Made by a program: the position numbers and the translations under genes. Shown in pieces: positions 1-7,144 of a DNA stretch of 37,400 bases. The DNA comes from an uncultured Nitrosomonadales bacterium (GTDB taxonomy: Bacteria; Pseudomonadota; Gammaproteobacteria; Burkholderiales; Gallionellaceae): assembly GCA_903858965.1 (NCBI GenBank), contig CAIOKY010000059.1, positions 1-37,400 on the forward strand. The letters run 5' to 3'. Within the stretch, counting starts at the first letter, position 1, and each line of letters begins with the position of its first letter. The notes beneath the pieces are model-generated. The model saw only the letters and a program-made list of their open reading frames with translations, was not told the DNA's origin and made no database searches.

Positions 1-28
1 GAAATTAAGAACCGGCTATTTGGTACAC

Positions 29-37
29 TTATCCACA
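29..37 (+). promoter_or_regulatory. single perfect DnaA-box sequence
   Basis: TTATCCACA matches the high-affinity DnaA box consensus exactly. Only one copy was noticed, there is no AT-rich unwinding region and no dnaA/dnaN neighbourhood, so this is not evidence for an origin. It may be chance or a titration/regulatory site. Confidence 0.25.
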
Positions 38-365
38 GCTGTTTGTTCTAAAAACAGCTCACGTACTTGGGTCAACGCAAAGTCGGCACGTTGGGTCAGT
101 ATTTAATCGGCGCATACATGCAGCGATCTTCTCGCGTATTGAAGTGTATCAGGCACCGCCGCAAAGGGTGCGCACCACCCTGGCCCATGCGCACGGTGGT
201 GCGTAGCAGCCATCGTTGCAGAAAAAGGAAACGTGTACTCCAGCTGGAATGAAAGATTAGGCGGGCCGAAAACGAATATTTTTCGGCCTGCTTGCCGGAT
301 GCAATAGTTGATATTTAAAGACAACTGGCGGACCCAAAGGTAAGACAACCAGTTATCCTAACCAA

Positions 366-384
366 GCAACCTAGGGACGGTTGC
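366..384 (-). terminator. possible hairpin terminator after grxD
   Basis: Read on the minus strand, 12 bases after the grxD stop, GCAACC and GGTTGC form a 6-bp stem around a 7-nt loop. What follows is only moderately T-rich (TTGGTTAGG). The position fits a terminator, but the missing U-tract makes it weak. Confidence 0.3.
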
Positions 385-395
385 CAAATGGCTGA

Positions 396-704
396 TTAAA
401 GCAGTTGCTTCAACTCACCGCTCTGGTACATCTCGGTCATGATGTCGGAGCCGCCAATGAATTCACCCTTGATATATAGCTGCGGGATTGTCGGCCAGTT
501 TGCGTATTCTTTGATGCCCTGACGAATCTCCGAATCCTGCAAAACATCTACGGTGAACAATTCCTTCACGCCCAGTGCATTGAGGATGCCCACCGCATTT
601 GCGGAAAAGCCGCACTGCGGAAATTGCGGATTGCCCTTCATATAGAGTACTACCGGATGTGTCGTGACTTGTTCGCGGATACGTTCTTGTACGTCTTTGC
701 TCAT
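396..704 (-). CDS. grxD: monothiol glutaredoxin (Grx4/GrxD type)
   Basis: The product is 102 residues, the usual length of single-domain monothiol glutaredoxins. The active site CGFS is at residues 31–34, preceded by the glutathione-contacting Lys of MKG (22–24). The cis-proline motif TIP is at 72–74 and the GGSD glutathione motif at 84–87. Proteins of this family bind a [2Fe-2S] cluster shared with glutathione, and in bacteria act with BolA-type partners in cytosolic Fe-S trafficking. The start at 704 has AAGG a few bases upstream on the minus strand. It is transcribed away from the antiporter at 933, with a 228-base divergent intergenic region between them. Identification is firm and the exact partner proteins are inferred from the family. 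Confidence 0.96.
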   Translation of the reverse strand: MSKDVQERIREQVTTHPVVLYMKGNPQFPQCGFSANAVGILNALGVKELFTVDVLQDSEIRQGIKEYANWPTIPQLYIKGEFIGGSDIMTEMYQSGELKQLL

Positions 705-788
705 GATGTTATTACCTTAATTAAATAGTCGGGAATTCTAGGTTGTCGTGATTACTGCGTCAAGCATAATGGCATCGGTGACGCTATT

Positions 789-835
789 CAAATTCCCCCG
801 GAACAAATTCCTGGGACAAATTCCGCAGACAAATT
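789..835. repeat. four short tandem CAAATT repeats
   Basis: CAAATT occurs at 789, 804, 817 and 830, so successive units start 15, 13 and 13 bases apart. The middle units share the longer core ACAAATTCC. The array lies in the divergent grxD–antiporter intergenic region, about 100 bases before the antiporter start. It could be iterated protein-binding sites near a promoter, or simple replication slippage. Confidence 0.5.
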
Positions 836-932
836 TTTTCGTAGCCGCTCATCAGTCCGATATTTTGGTAAAGTGCCCTGACTGAAATTGCCGCTCACCA
901 ATCCCGTGGGCAAAGCAAAAATAAGGGAAACC

Positions 933-2168
933 ATGGAACCTTCTGTCTCACTCGAACTGGCCAAGCATACACTGATGATGCTCGGCATCATCCTTGCCGT
1001 TGGAACTTTCTCCGGCTTGATCGCCCGGCTGGTGCGGATACCGGATGTGGCGGTGTTTCTGCTGGCAGGGATGTTGCTTGGTCCAGGTATCTCGGGCTTG
1101 GTAAATATCAAAGCTGATTCCACAATCAATCAATTGATCATGATTTTCGGCTCCAGCTATATTCTGTTTGATGGTGGCGCTTCTGTTCGCATCAAGGTAT
1201 TGAAAGAAGTCTGGATCACCATCGTGGTGATCTCCACCGCAGGTGTGCTGATCACTGCCGCGATCACCGGCGTGGCCGCCTGGTACTTTCTCGGACTTGC
1301 GCCCGCCGTCGCGTTGTTGCTTGGCACCGTAATCGCTTCCACCGACCCGGCCACGCTGGTTCCGGTGTTCAAACAGGTGCACATCAAGGATCGCGTGGCA
1401 CAAACCGTCATGAGCGAATCCGCATTCAACGATGCGATGGGGGCCATCCTCACTTTTACCGTGCTGGGCATCGCAATGGGCGCGGGAGAGTTTTCTGCGG
1501 GTGACGCGATTATCGACCTGCTCAAACAATCGCTGCTGGGTATCCTGATTGGCGGCATACTCGGTTATCTGGCCGCATTTTTTATTTCGCATGAGAAGTT
1601 CGGCTTTCTCGCCGAGTTCGCTCCTGTGGTTACACTGATGGCTGTGATCTGCGCTTACATGAGCGCAGATGGCTTTCATTCCAGCGGGTTCATGGCAGTA
1701 TTCGTGTTCGGCATCATGATAGGTAACCAGGAATCGCTGGGCTTCAAACTCACCCGGCGGGAAAATAACCTGCTGGAAGACTATGTGATCACCACTGCCT
1801 TCATCATGCGCATGTTCATCTTCATCCTGCTCGGCACGCAGGTGGATTTCGGACTGATGAACCAATACCTGCTCAACGGCGTCGCGGTAGTCGTGGTGTT
1901 CATGCTGGTAGCGCGCCCCGCTACGGTGTTTCTGTGCGCGTTGCCCGACCGTCGTGCCAAGTGGAGCTTCAGTGAGATGCTATTCATGTGCTGGACACGC
2001 GAGACCGGCGTGATTCCCGGCGCACTGGCCGGCATGCTGGTCGGCATGAAAGCCCCGGGCGCACAGATCATCGCTTCGGTGGCCTTCATTGCAATTCTGA
2101 TGACTATCTTGATTCAGGCGACCACAACTAAATGGCTGGCGAGGAAACTGGGCTTGCTGGTGGAATGA
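933..2168 (+). CDS. cation:proton antiporter, CPA1/NhaP-like
   Basis: This is a 411-residue polytopic inner-membrane protein with about a dozen hydrophobic segments and no long cytoplasmic tail. Two motifs typical of electroneutral CPA1 exchangers are visible: STDPATL with Thr137-Asp138-Pro139, and ESAFND with Asn166-Asp167. In archaeal NhaP structures the equivalent residues form the Na+/H+ site. It probably exchanges Na+ (or another monovalent cation) for H+. The frame extends upstream to a TTG at 888, but ATG 933 follows AGGGAAA at good spacing and begins just before the first membrane helix, so 933 is chosen. It converges with a second antiporter gene only 11 bases downstream. The ion actually carried cannot be read from the sequence. 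Confidence 0.9.
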   Translation: MEPSVSLELAKHTLMMLGIILAVGTFSGLIARLVRIPDVAVFLLAGMLLGPGISGLVNIKADSTINQLIMIFGSSYILFDGGASVRIKVLKEVWITIVVISTAGVLITAAITGVAAWYFLGLAPAVALLLGTVIASTDPATLVPVFKQVHIKDRVAQTVMSESAFNDAMGAILTFTVLGIAMGAGEFSAGDAIIDLLKQSLLGILIGGILGYLAAFFISHEKFGFLAEFAPVVTLMAVICAYMSADGFHSSGFMAVFVFGIMIGNQESLGFKLTRRENNLLEDYVITTAFIMRMFIFILLGTQVDFGLMNQYLLNGVAVVVVFMLVARPATVFLCALPDRRAKWSFSEMLFMCWTRETGVIPGALAGMLVGMKAPGAQIIASVAFIAILMTILIQATTTKWLARKLGLLVE

Positions 2169-2179
2169 TGTATCTCTAC

Positions 2180-3424
2180 CTATGAGTCTGCCGTTTCGGA
2201 TGCCAAGGATTTATTCAATACCCGTGCATAGAAATATTGCACGAAACGGTTGGGATAAGCCATCACCAGCAGGGCAGTAAGAGTGATGCTGACCAACACC
2301 ACCATATAGGTTACATCCCGGATCACTTCACCACCCGCAACGCCATACTCCAGCGGCAGAGTGGCCAGCACTGCGGCCGCCAGTCCTTTGGGTGCCATCA
2401 TCGAGGTGATAGCGGCATCACGCAAACTGTAACTGGCGTCTTTGAAAATAAAACGAGTAAGCGCCAGGCGCATGGCATATACCATCAACACTATCGCGAT
2501 CGCGGCATCAGCCAGGAGCGTATTACCAAAGTGGATTGAAATGCCGAGATAGACGAAGAAGTAGGTTTTCAGCAGAAATACCGCTTCGCTGTAGAACGCC
2601 AGGTCCATTTCATTCAGCGGCACAAGATTCTGATCGATATTGGAGATACGGTACAAACCAAACTTTTCGAAATTGGTCAGCGTGATGCCCAAGGCCAGCG
2701 CAGCGATCGCCCCTGAAAAGCCGAGCATCTCGGTCAAGCCATAGAGAATGAACACATAAGCAAGTGTAGAGGAAATAGTATTGGGAAAGTCGCGCACCTT
2801 GCCCAGCACCAGCAGCCAGCCGATGCCGCCCAGTACGCCGATTGCCGCCGCGAAGATCAGTGCGGCCAACACGCTGCCAACCAGCTTGCCCGGCTCGACG
2901 CCACCTTGCGTTTGTATCTGCAACAGGGCGAACACACCGACGATACTCAGCACGTCGGTCAGTGCGGATTCCAGCACCAGGACGGTGGCCGGTTTTTCCG
3001 ACAGCCGCAATGCGCTCACCATCGGAATGACTACTGCTGAAGAAGTATTTCCCAACGTGACACCAAGCAACGTGGCGGGCAATAACGTCAGTCCCAGTGC
3101 ATAAAAACCGATCGACGCAACAATGGCGGCAGTCAATACGAAACAGGCCATGGCCAATAAACCGGTCGTGCCCAGTGATTTGCCCAGTACGTCCAGATTC
3201 AGCGAAGTGCCGCCTTCAAACAGGATGACCACCAAGGCAATGGTGGCGATCAATGAACCTATCTTGCCAAAATCTTGCGGTGTAGTAATGCCCAACATCG
3301 GACCGATCACGATGCCGACCAGCATCAGGATCAACACGTCCGGAATATTGGTCTTGCGAAATTGCAGGGACAGGAAATGGGCAAAAAACACCATCAAGCC
3401 GATGACCAGGATCGTCGTAGACAT
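2180..3424 (-). CDS. cation:proton antiporter, variant ion-site motif
   Basis: The product is a 414-residue membrane protein with the sodium/hydrogen exchanger fold and about 12 hydrophobic segments. It has the family's FEGGTSL motif (69–75) after an early helix. The unwound-helix position that reads TDP in the neighbour reads NTSS here (126–129), and the ND pair is replaced by Thr156-Asp157 in ESALTD. It therefore belongs to a different CPA subgroup from the gene at 933, and its ion preference or stoichiometry may differ. ATG 3424 has AGGAG eight bases upstream. The C-terminal tail after residue about 395 is short, with no regulatory TrkA-type domain. It converges with the other antiporter and leaves no room for a separate terminator. 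Confidence 0.88.
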   Translation of the reverse strand: MSTTILVIGLMVFFAHFLSLQFRKTNIPDVLILMLVGIVIGPMLGITTPQDFGKIGSLIATIALVVILFEGGTSLNLDVLGKSLGTTGLLAMACFVLTAAIVASIGFYALGLTLLPATLLGVTLGNTSSAVVIPMVSALRLSEKPATVLVLESALTDVLSIVGVFALLQIQTQGGVEPGKLVGSVLAALIFAAAIGVLGGIGWLLVLGKVRDFPNTISSTLAYVFILYGLTEMLGFSGAIAALALGITLTNFEKFGLYRISNIDQNLVPLNEMDLAFYSEAVFLLKTYFFVYLGISIHFGNTLLADAAIAIVLMVYAMRLALTRFIFKDASYSLRDAAITSMMAPKGLAAAVLATLPLEYGVAGGEVIRDVTYMVVLVSITLTALLVMAYPNRFVQYFYARVLNKSLASETADS

Positions 3425-3477
3425 TTCATTTTCTCCTGTTCGATAGGTCTTGGATTATACATGCCGGATTTTTGGCC

Positions 3478-3531
3478 ATACCATGCATGCCGGAAATGAC
3501 GCAAGCTGCAGATTGTAGGGGATCATGGTAT
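3478..3531. repeat. spaced inverted repeat ATACCATG/CATGGTAT
   Basis: The arms at 3478–3485 and 3524–3531 are perfect 8-bp inverted copies, separated by 38 bases. They sit upstream of the antiporter at 3424 and downstream of the methyltransferase gene. Possibly a regulator site or a cruciform; no function is assigned. Confidence 0.3.
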
Positions 3532-3561
3532 CGCGATGAGCGAGGTTACACACGGGCCCTA

Positions 3562-4158
3562 CTAAGCCGGCTTTCGCAACACGATCCCGCGAAACCAGCC
3601 CCCGGCAAGCAGTGGCTCATCGCTGATTAATTGCAGTGATGGCACCTCGCGCAGCACATCTTCAAACACGACATCCATGCGTGTGGCTATGCGGCGCGAC
3701 AAAGGATTGAGCGCGCGGCGCAGCAAGGCGATTTGTTGCGGGCGCAGAAACTTGTCGAAGATGATAACGGTGCCGCCGGATTTAAGCACGCGCGCGGCCT
3801 CGCCCAGACATCGCGCGGGTTGTGGCACGACAGCCAGGATCAGATGCAGCACGATATGGTCGAACTGCGCATCGGGGAACGGCAAGGCCATGCTGTCGCC
3901 CAGCACCCACTCCACTTGCAAACCCGAGTCATGCTGCCTGGCACGCGACAGCATCGCGGCATTGAAATCCAGTGCGGTGTAATGATGCAATTTCGGCAGC
4001 AACGGCAGATCAAGACCCGTACCAATACCGCTCAGTAATACTTCCTTGGGCACATCCATTGGTAAAGATCGCAGTGACCGGATGCGTACCGCCCGCATTG
4101 GACGCGCAATGAACAAATCATAAATCGGCGCAATCAGGCTGTAGCTCCATCTGAGCAT
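3562..4158 (-). CDS. class I SAM-dependent methyltransferase
   Basis: The 198-residue product has a Methyltransf_11-like Rossmann fold. Motif I is the divergent LLSGIGTGLDLP, where most relatives have E/D-x-G-x-G-x-G. This is followed by the acidic strand end ALDFN, the motif IV region FPDAQFDHIVLHLIL and the post-motif stretch ARVLKSGGTVIIFD. The N-terminus, with APIYDLF, resembles small phospholipid or quinone-type methyltransferases, but the substrate is not identifiable. An upstream in-frame ATG at 4194 exists without a ribosome binding site, while ATG 4158 follows GGGAGA at good spacing, so 4158 is preferred. It lies directly downstream of oxyR on the same strand and may be co-transcribed with it. 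Confidence 0.8.
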   Translation of the reverse strand: MLRWSYSLIAPIYDLFIARPMRAVRIRSLRSLPMDVPKEVLLSGIGTGLDLPLLPKLHHYTALDFNAAMLSRARQHDSGLQVEWVLGDSMALPFPDAQFDHIVLHLILAVVPQPARCLGEAARVLKSGGTVIIFDKFLRPQQIALLRRALNPLSRRIATRMDVVFEDVLREVPSLQLISDEPLLAGGWFRGIVLRKPA

Positions 4159-4203
4159 GGGATTCTCCCGATAGGGCAAGTCATGCTTCAGCATAAGTCT
4201 AGT

Positions 4204-5109
4204 CTAGCGCAAAAGTTCAATGCCGGAAATTTTGGCATGCGCAACAGCTTGTGTGAGTGCTTCGATAGCCTGCCCGCGGGTAAAACTCTTGCGCCATGCC
4301 AGCGCAATGCGACGTGACGGTGCAGGATTGCTGAATGGAATCACCTTCAGCGACTTGCTACGGTAGCGCGCGCTGTTCGCCGAAGCAGGCAACACGGTAA
4401 TGCCCAAACCGGAAGCCACCATGTTGCGTATTGTTTCGAGCGAGGTGCCTTGCTGTATCTCCGCACCCTTGCGGTTGAGGTCCGGACAGGCTTCGGCGAC
4501 CTGATTGCTGAAGCAATGCCCCGAATCAAGCAACAACACCTTTTCTGCGGAAAGTTCCTGCGCCTTGATGCTGCGCCGGTTGGCCCAGTGATGATCATTG
4601 CCGACCACCACTTCGAAAGGTTCATCATACAAAGGTTGAGTAACAATGCCGTTATCGCCGTATGGCAGCGCGATGATGATGACGTCGAGCTTGCCGTTGC
4701 GCAACAGAGCATCCAGATTGGCCGTGATGTTTTCTTCAACTTCCAGCGGCATGTTCGGAGCGAGCTTCTTCAGTGCGGGGATCAGGTCGGGTAGAAGGTA
4801 AGGACCCACGCTATAGATAATCCCGACGCGCAACACACCCGACAGCTGGTCGTTGCCCTGCTTGGCAATCTCGCGGATGTGCGCCGCCTCTTCGAGTACA
4901 CGCTGTGCCTGCTCTACGATCTGCACACCGATAGGAGTGACAGAGACTTCGTTTTTGCCACGCTCGAAGATTTGCACGCCCAGTTCTTCCTCGAGCTTCT
5001 GGATCGCCAGCGACAGCGCGGGCTGGCTGATGAAGGATTTTTCTGCGGCACGGCGGAAATTGCGTTCCTGCGCGACCGCAACGATGTAACGCAGTTCACT
5101 GAGGGTCAT
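4204..5109 (-). CDS. oxyR: LysR-type peroxide sensor OxyR
   Basis: The product is 301 residues with an N-terminal winged helix-turn-helix (about 1–60; core ISQPALSLAIQKLEEELG) and a LysR effector domain (about 90–300). Cysteines fall at exactly 199 and 208 in GHCFSNQVAEAC, matching the E. coli OxyR pair that forms the regulatory disulfide after H2O2 oxidation. This separates it from generic LysR regulators. It should act as a cytoplasmic tetramer that switches on peroxide-defence genes. It is divergent from the rubrerythrin gene across 129 bases that contain a candidate binding palindrome, which makes the rubrerythrin operon its likely target. The start ATG 5109 is preceded by a strong AGGAGG. 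Confidence 0.93.
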   Translation of the reverse strand: MTLSELRYIVAVAQERNFRRAAEKSFISQPALSLAIQKLEEELGVQIFERGKNEVSVTPIGVQIVEQAQRVLEEAAHIREIAKQGNDQLSGVLRVGIIYSVGPYLLPDLIPALKKLAPNMPLEVEENITANLDALLRNGKLDVIIIALPYGDNGIVTQPLYDEPFEVVVGNDHHWANRRSIKAQELSAEKVLLLDSGHCFSNQVAEACPDLNRKGAEIQQGTSLETIRNMVASGLGITVLPASANSARYRSKSLKVIPFSNPAPSRRIALAWRKSFTRGQAIEALTQAVAHAKISGIELLR

Positions 5110-5124
5110 GACAATACCTCCTTT

Positions 5125-5141
5125 GATTTATATAATAAATC
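5125..5141. promoter_or_regulatory. candidate OxyR/LysR operator palindrome
   Basis: GATTTATATAATAAATC is a 6-bp inverted repeat (5125–5130 and 5136–5141) around a 5-base centre, the T-N11-A style of LysR-type sites. A further GATTTA half-site lies at 5165–5170. The palindrome overlaps the proposed −10 box of oxyR, so both autoregulation and activation of the divergent rubrerythrin operon are plausible. It is not a good match to the E. coli OxyR consensus. Confidence 0.4.
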
Positions 5142-5161
5142 AACTTGGTTTAAATAATCAA
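5132..5161 (-). promoter_or_regulatory. oxyR: candidate sigma-70 promoter for oxyR
   Basis: Read on the minus strand, TTGATT (5161–5156) and TATTAT (5137–5132) are separated by 18 bases. They match the −35 and −10 consensus at 4/6 and 5/6 positions. The −10 is 22 bases upstream of the ATG. The region is very AT-rich, so chance matches are possible. Confidence 0.35.
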
Positions 5162-5238
5162 TTAGATTTATCGATGTGCAAACCTTAGATTGCACCCGTG
5201 GACAAAAACCACTCAATCAACTTTTTAAGGAGAGCATC

Positions 5239-5712
5239 ATGAAACGACCGGAAATAAAAACAGTCGCCAACCTCGAATCGGCATTTGCCGGTGAATCGAT
5301 GGCACACATCAAGTATCGCTACTTCGCGAAGATCGCACGTGCCACTGGCGACGAGGAAACAGCGCGGATATTCGAGGAGACCGCCGACCAGGAAGTACAG
5401 CACGCGTTCGGACATCTCAATCTGCTTTACCCGAAAGAGGCTATGACCCCGGCAAGCTGTTTGAAAATGGCGATAGAAGGCGAAACCTACGAATACACCG
5501 AAATGTATCCGGGCTTTCTCAAAACGGCACAACAGGAAGGCAATGTTGCTGCTGTCGCGGAAATCAAGGAGCAGATCGCCGAATCGAAGGAACACGCCGA
5601 ACAATTTCAGGCGATGCTGCAAAAAGCGGCAAAGCGCTTTGCCGCATTGGCCAAGGTTGAGGAGCGTCACGCCAACCAGTATCGCGTCGTGTTGGCGAAA
5701 GTTTCATCTTAA
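5239..5712 (+). CDS. rbr: rubrerythrin, diiron domain only
   Basis: The 157-residue product is a four-helix ferritin-like diiron protein. The metal ligands line up with classical rubrerythrin: Glu19, Glu52-x-x-His55, Glu82 and Glu85, and Glu115 with His119. Classical rubrerythrins end in a rubredoxin domain of about 45 residues. Here the chain stops after the diiron bundle, and a stand-alone rubredoxin gene follows 15 bases later. The likely role is NAD(P)H-dependent reduction of H2O2 to water in the cytoplasm, with rubredoxin as electron donor. An in-frame ATG at 5176 lies upstream, but ATG 5239 follows AAGGAGA and starts exactly at the family N-terminus. It is the first gene of the rbr–rubredoxin–reductase operon and divergent from oxyR. 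Confidence 0.95.
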   Translation: MKRPEIKTVANLESAFAGESMAHIKYRYFAKIARATGDEETARIFEETADQEVQHAFGHLNLLYPKEAMTPASCLKMAIEGETYEYTEMYPGFLKTAQQEGNVAAVAEIKEQIAESKEHAEQFQAMLQKAAKRFAALAKVEERHANQYRVVLAKVSS

Positions 5713-5727
5713 CTCAAGGAGAACATC

Positions 5728-5892
5728 ATGAAAGTTTGGCAATGTGTGGTTTGTGGTTTCATCTATGACGAAGCAGCTGGCTTGCCAGTCGAGGGGATCA
5801 AGCCCGGCACGGCGTGGGCAGATATTCCCGACAACTGGGCGTGTCCTGATTGCGGTGTGGCCAAAGCCGATTTCGAAATGGCACAGATATAA
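5728..5892 (+). CDS. rubredoxin (54 residues)
   Basis: This short gene encodes M-K-V-W-Q followed by the first iron-binding pair C6-x-x-C9-G and the second pair C39-P-x-C42-G, with conserved aromatic residues Y13 and W37 and the PGT turn (26–28). The four cysteines bind one Fe. Length and motif spacing are those of a canonical rubredoxin, a one-electron carrier. A good AAGGAG precedes the ATG by six bases. It lies between the rubrerythrin and the rubredoxin reductase, so it should shuttle electrons from one to the other. It is easily missed by a minimum-length ORF filter. Confidence 0.95.
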   Translation: MKVWQCVVCGFIYDEAAGLPVEGIKPGTAWADIPDNWACPDCGVAKADFEMAQI

Positions 5893-5945
5893 ATCGCCGA
5901 CCATTTGTGCAGGCTGCATCAGCCAGTTAAAAATCAAAGGTGAAT

Positions 5946-7100
5946 ATGATGAAACCTATCATAGTGTTGGGCAGTGGCCTGGCTGGTTACACGCTGGTGC
6001 GTGAATTGCGCAAGCTGGATCGCGACGTGCCAATCACGCTGATATCGCGGGACAGCGGTGATTATTATTCCAAACCAATGCTATCGAATGCGCTGGCGCA
6101 GCATAAAACCGCCGAGTCACTGGTGATCACTGCAGCGGCGGAAATGGCCAAGCAATTGGACTTCACGCTTCTGCAACATGTCGAGGTGTCTGGCATACAC
6201 CGCGAACGCAAGGAGTTGCAGACCAGCGCGGGCTTGGTCGAATATAGCCGTCTGGTGCTGGCGCTGGGCGCTGACCCGATACGCCTGCCGTTGCGGGGCG
6301 ACGCAGTTGATGCGGTGATGTCGGTGAACGATCTTTCGGATTACGCGAAATTCCGCAACCTGCTTCAATCGGCAAAACATATCGCGATCATCGGCGGCGG
6401 CCTGATCGGCTGTGAATTCGCCAACGATCTGGCGGGCGCAGGATGCGCCGTGACGGTGATAGACCCGACCGCGTATCCGCTCTCCGGCCTGATGCCTGAA
6501 CAAGCGGGAAAACAACTGCTGGCACCGCTAGCCAAGCTCGGCATCACGTGGAGATTCGGTGCGGCAGTGCAAGCTGTCGATCATGCCGCAACGGGCTATG
6601 CGCTGACGCTGACCGATGGCACGATTTTGGCGGCGGATTTGGTATTGTCTGCAGTCGGCTTGCGTCCGCGCATCGGACTGGCGCGCAATGCCGGACTCAC
6701 GATAAATCGCGGCATCGTCGTGAATACGCAATTGCGCAGCAGCGACCCGGACATTTACGCGCTGGGCGATTGCGCCGAGATCGACGGTCGGGTATTGCCT
6801 TATGTGCTGCCCATCATGCACGCTGCGCGTGCCTTGGCGCGCGTGCTCACGGGCGAAGATGCGCGAGTCGAATTCCCTGCAATGCCGGTCGTGGTCAAGA
6901 CGCCTGCATATCCGGTCGCGGTGTTGCCGGTGGCGCGCGATGCATTAGGTGAATGGAAACTTCTGGCAAACGGGAATGAAATTAAATCGGGAATGAAGCT
7001 GGGATTTTTCGACACGCAAGATCAATTACGCGGATTCGCTCTCACCGGTGACTACGCAGTTGAGCGTAGTGCCATGTCAAAGCAAGTCGGGGCGCAGTAA
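5946..7100 (+). CDS. rubredoxin–NAD(P)+ reductase, FAD-dependent
   Basis: The 384-residue product has the two-dinucleotide-fold pyridine nucleotide-disulfide oxidoreductase architecture. The FAD motif GSGLAG lies at the N-terminus (about 8–13), the NAD(P) motif IIGGGLIGCEFA in the middle, and the second FAD motif ALGDCAEI near residue 280. A C-terminal domain of about 80 residues follows, as in rubredoxin reductases of alkane-degrading and peroxide-reducing systems. There is no redox-active CxxxxC pair after the first motif, which rules out thioredoxin/glutathione reductase chemistry. It is co-directional with and 53 bases downstream of the rubredoxin gene. Start choice is ATG 5946 (AAAGG five bases upstream); ATG 5949 is possible, and a GTG at 5940 would overlap the ribosome binding site. 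Confidence 0.88.
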   Translation: MMKPIIVLGSGLAGYTLVRELRKLDRDVPITLISRDSGDYYSKPMLSNALAQHKTAESLVITAAAEMAKQLDFTLLQHVEVSGIHRERKELQTSAGLVEYSRLVLALGADPIRLPLRGDAVDAVMSVNDLSDYAKFRNLLQSAKHIAIIGGGLIGCEFANDLAGAGCAVTVIDPTAYPLSGLMPEQAGKQLLAPLAKLGITWRFGAAVQAVDHAATGYALTLTDGTILAADLVLSAVGLRPRIGLARNAGLTINRGIVVNTQLRSSDPDIYALGDCAEIDGRVLPYVLPIMHAARALARVLTGEDARVEFPAMPVVVKTPAYPVAVLPVARDALGEWKLLANGNEIKSGMKLGFFDTQDQLRGFALTGDYAVERSAMSKQVGAQ

Positions 7101-7113
7101 TAACTGCGCCCCG
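7088..7113. terminator. strong hairpin at the end of the rubredoxin reductase gene
   Basis: A perfect 10-bp GC-rich stem (CGGGGCGCAG at 7088–7097, CTGCGCCCCG at 7104–7113) encloses the loop TAATAA, whose first triplet is the stop codon of the reductase. There is no following T-run on either strand. The position, between converging operons, suggests it ends transcripts or protects 3' ends. Confidence 0.5.
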
Positions 7114-7144
7114 GCTTCGTAATCAAACTAATAATTCCTAAACT

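Larger units (their letters stand above)
1..395. other. gene-free, hairpin-rich stretch
   Basis: No convincing coding region lies here. A 61-codon frame at 67–252 has an arginine-rich, low-complexity translation with no ribosome binding site and is not believed. The stretch holds several inverted repeats: 37–44 with 52–59 (8 bp, 7-nt loop), 171–179 with 195–203 (9 bp, 15-nt loop), 264–272 with 280–288 (9 bp, 7-nt loop), AACTGG/CCAGTT at about 320–353, and 366–371 with 379–384. A 10-bp palindrome, GGTGCGCACC (167–176), overlaps the second. None is followed by a clear T-run on the plus strand. It could be a structured small RNA or the 3' region of a gene lying to the left. Confidence 0.5.

Noticed and set aside
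29-37. Replication origin near the left edge
   Set aside because: There is only one DnaA box, with no AT-rich unwinding element and no dnaA, dnaN or gidA nearby.
67-252. 61-codon open frame in the first 400 bases
   Set aside because: The translation is arginine-rich and low in structure, spans hairpins, and has no ribosome binding site.
948-1865. Long minus-strand open frame (305 codons) under the first antiporter
   Set aside because: It is exactly antisense to a clear membrane transporter. Its translation is rich in His, Asp and Gln with no family signature.
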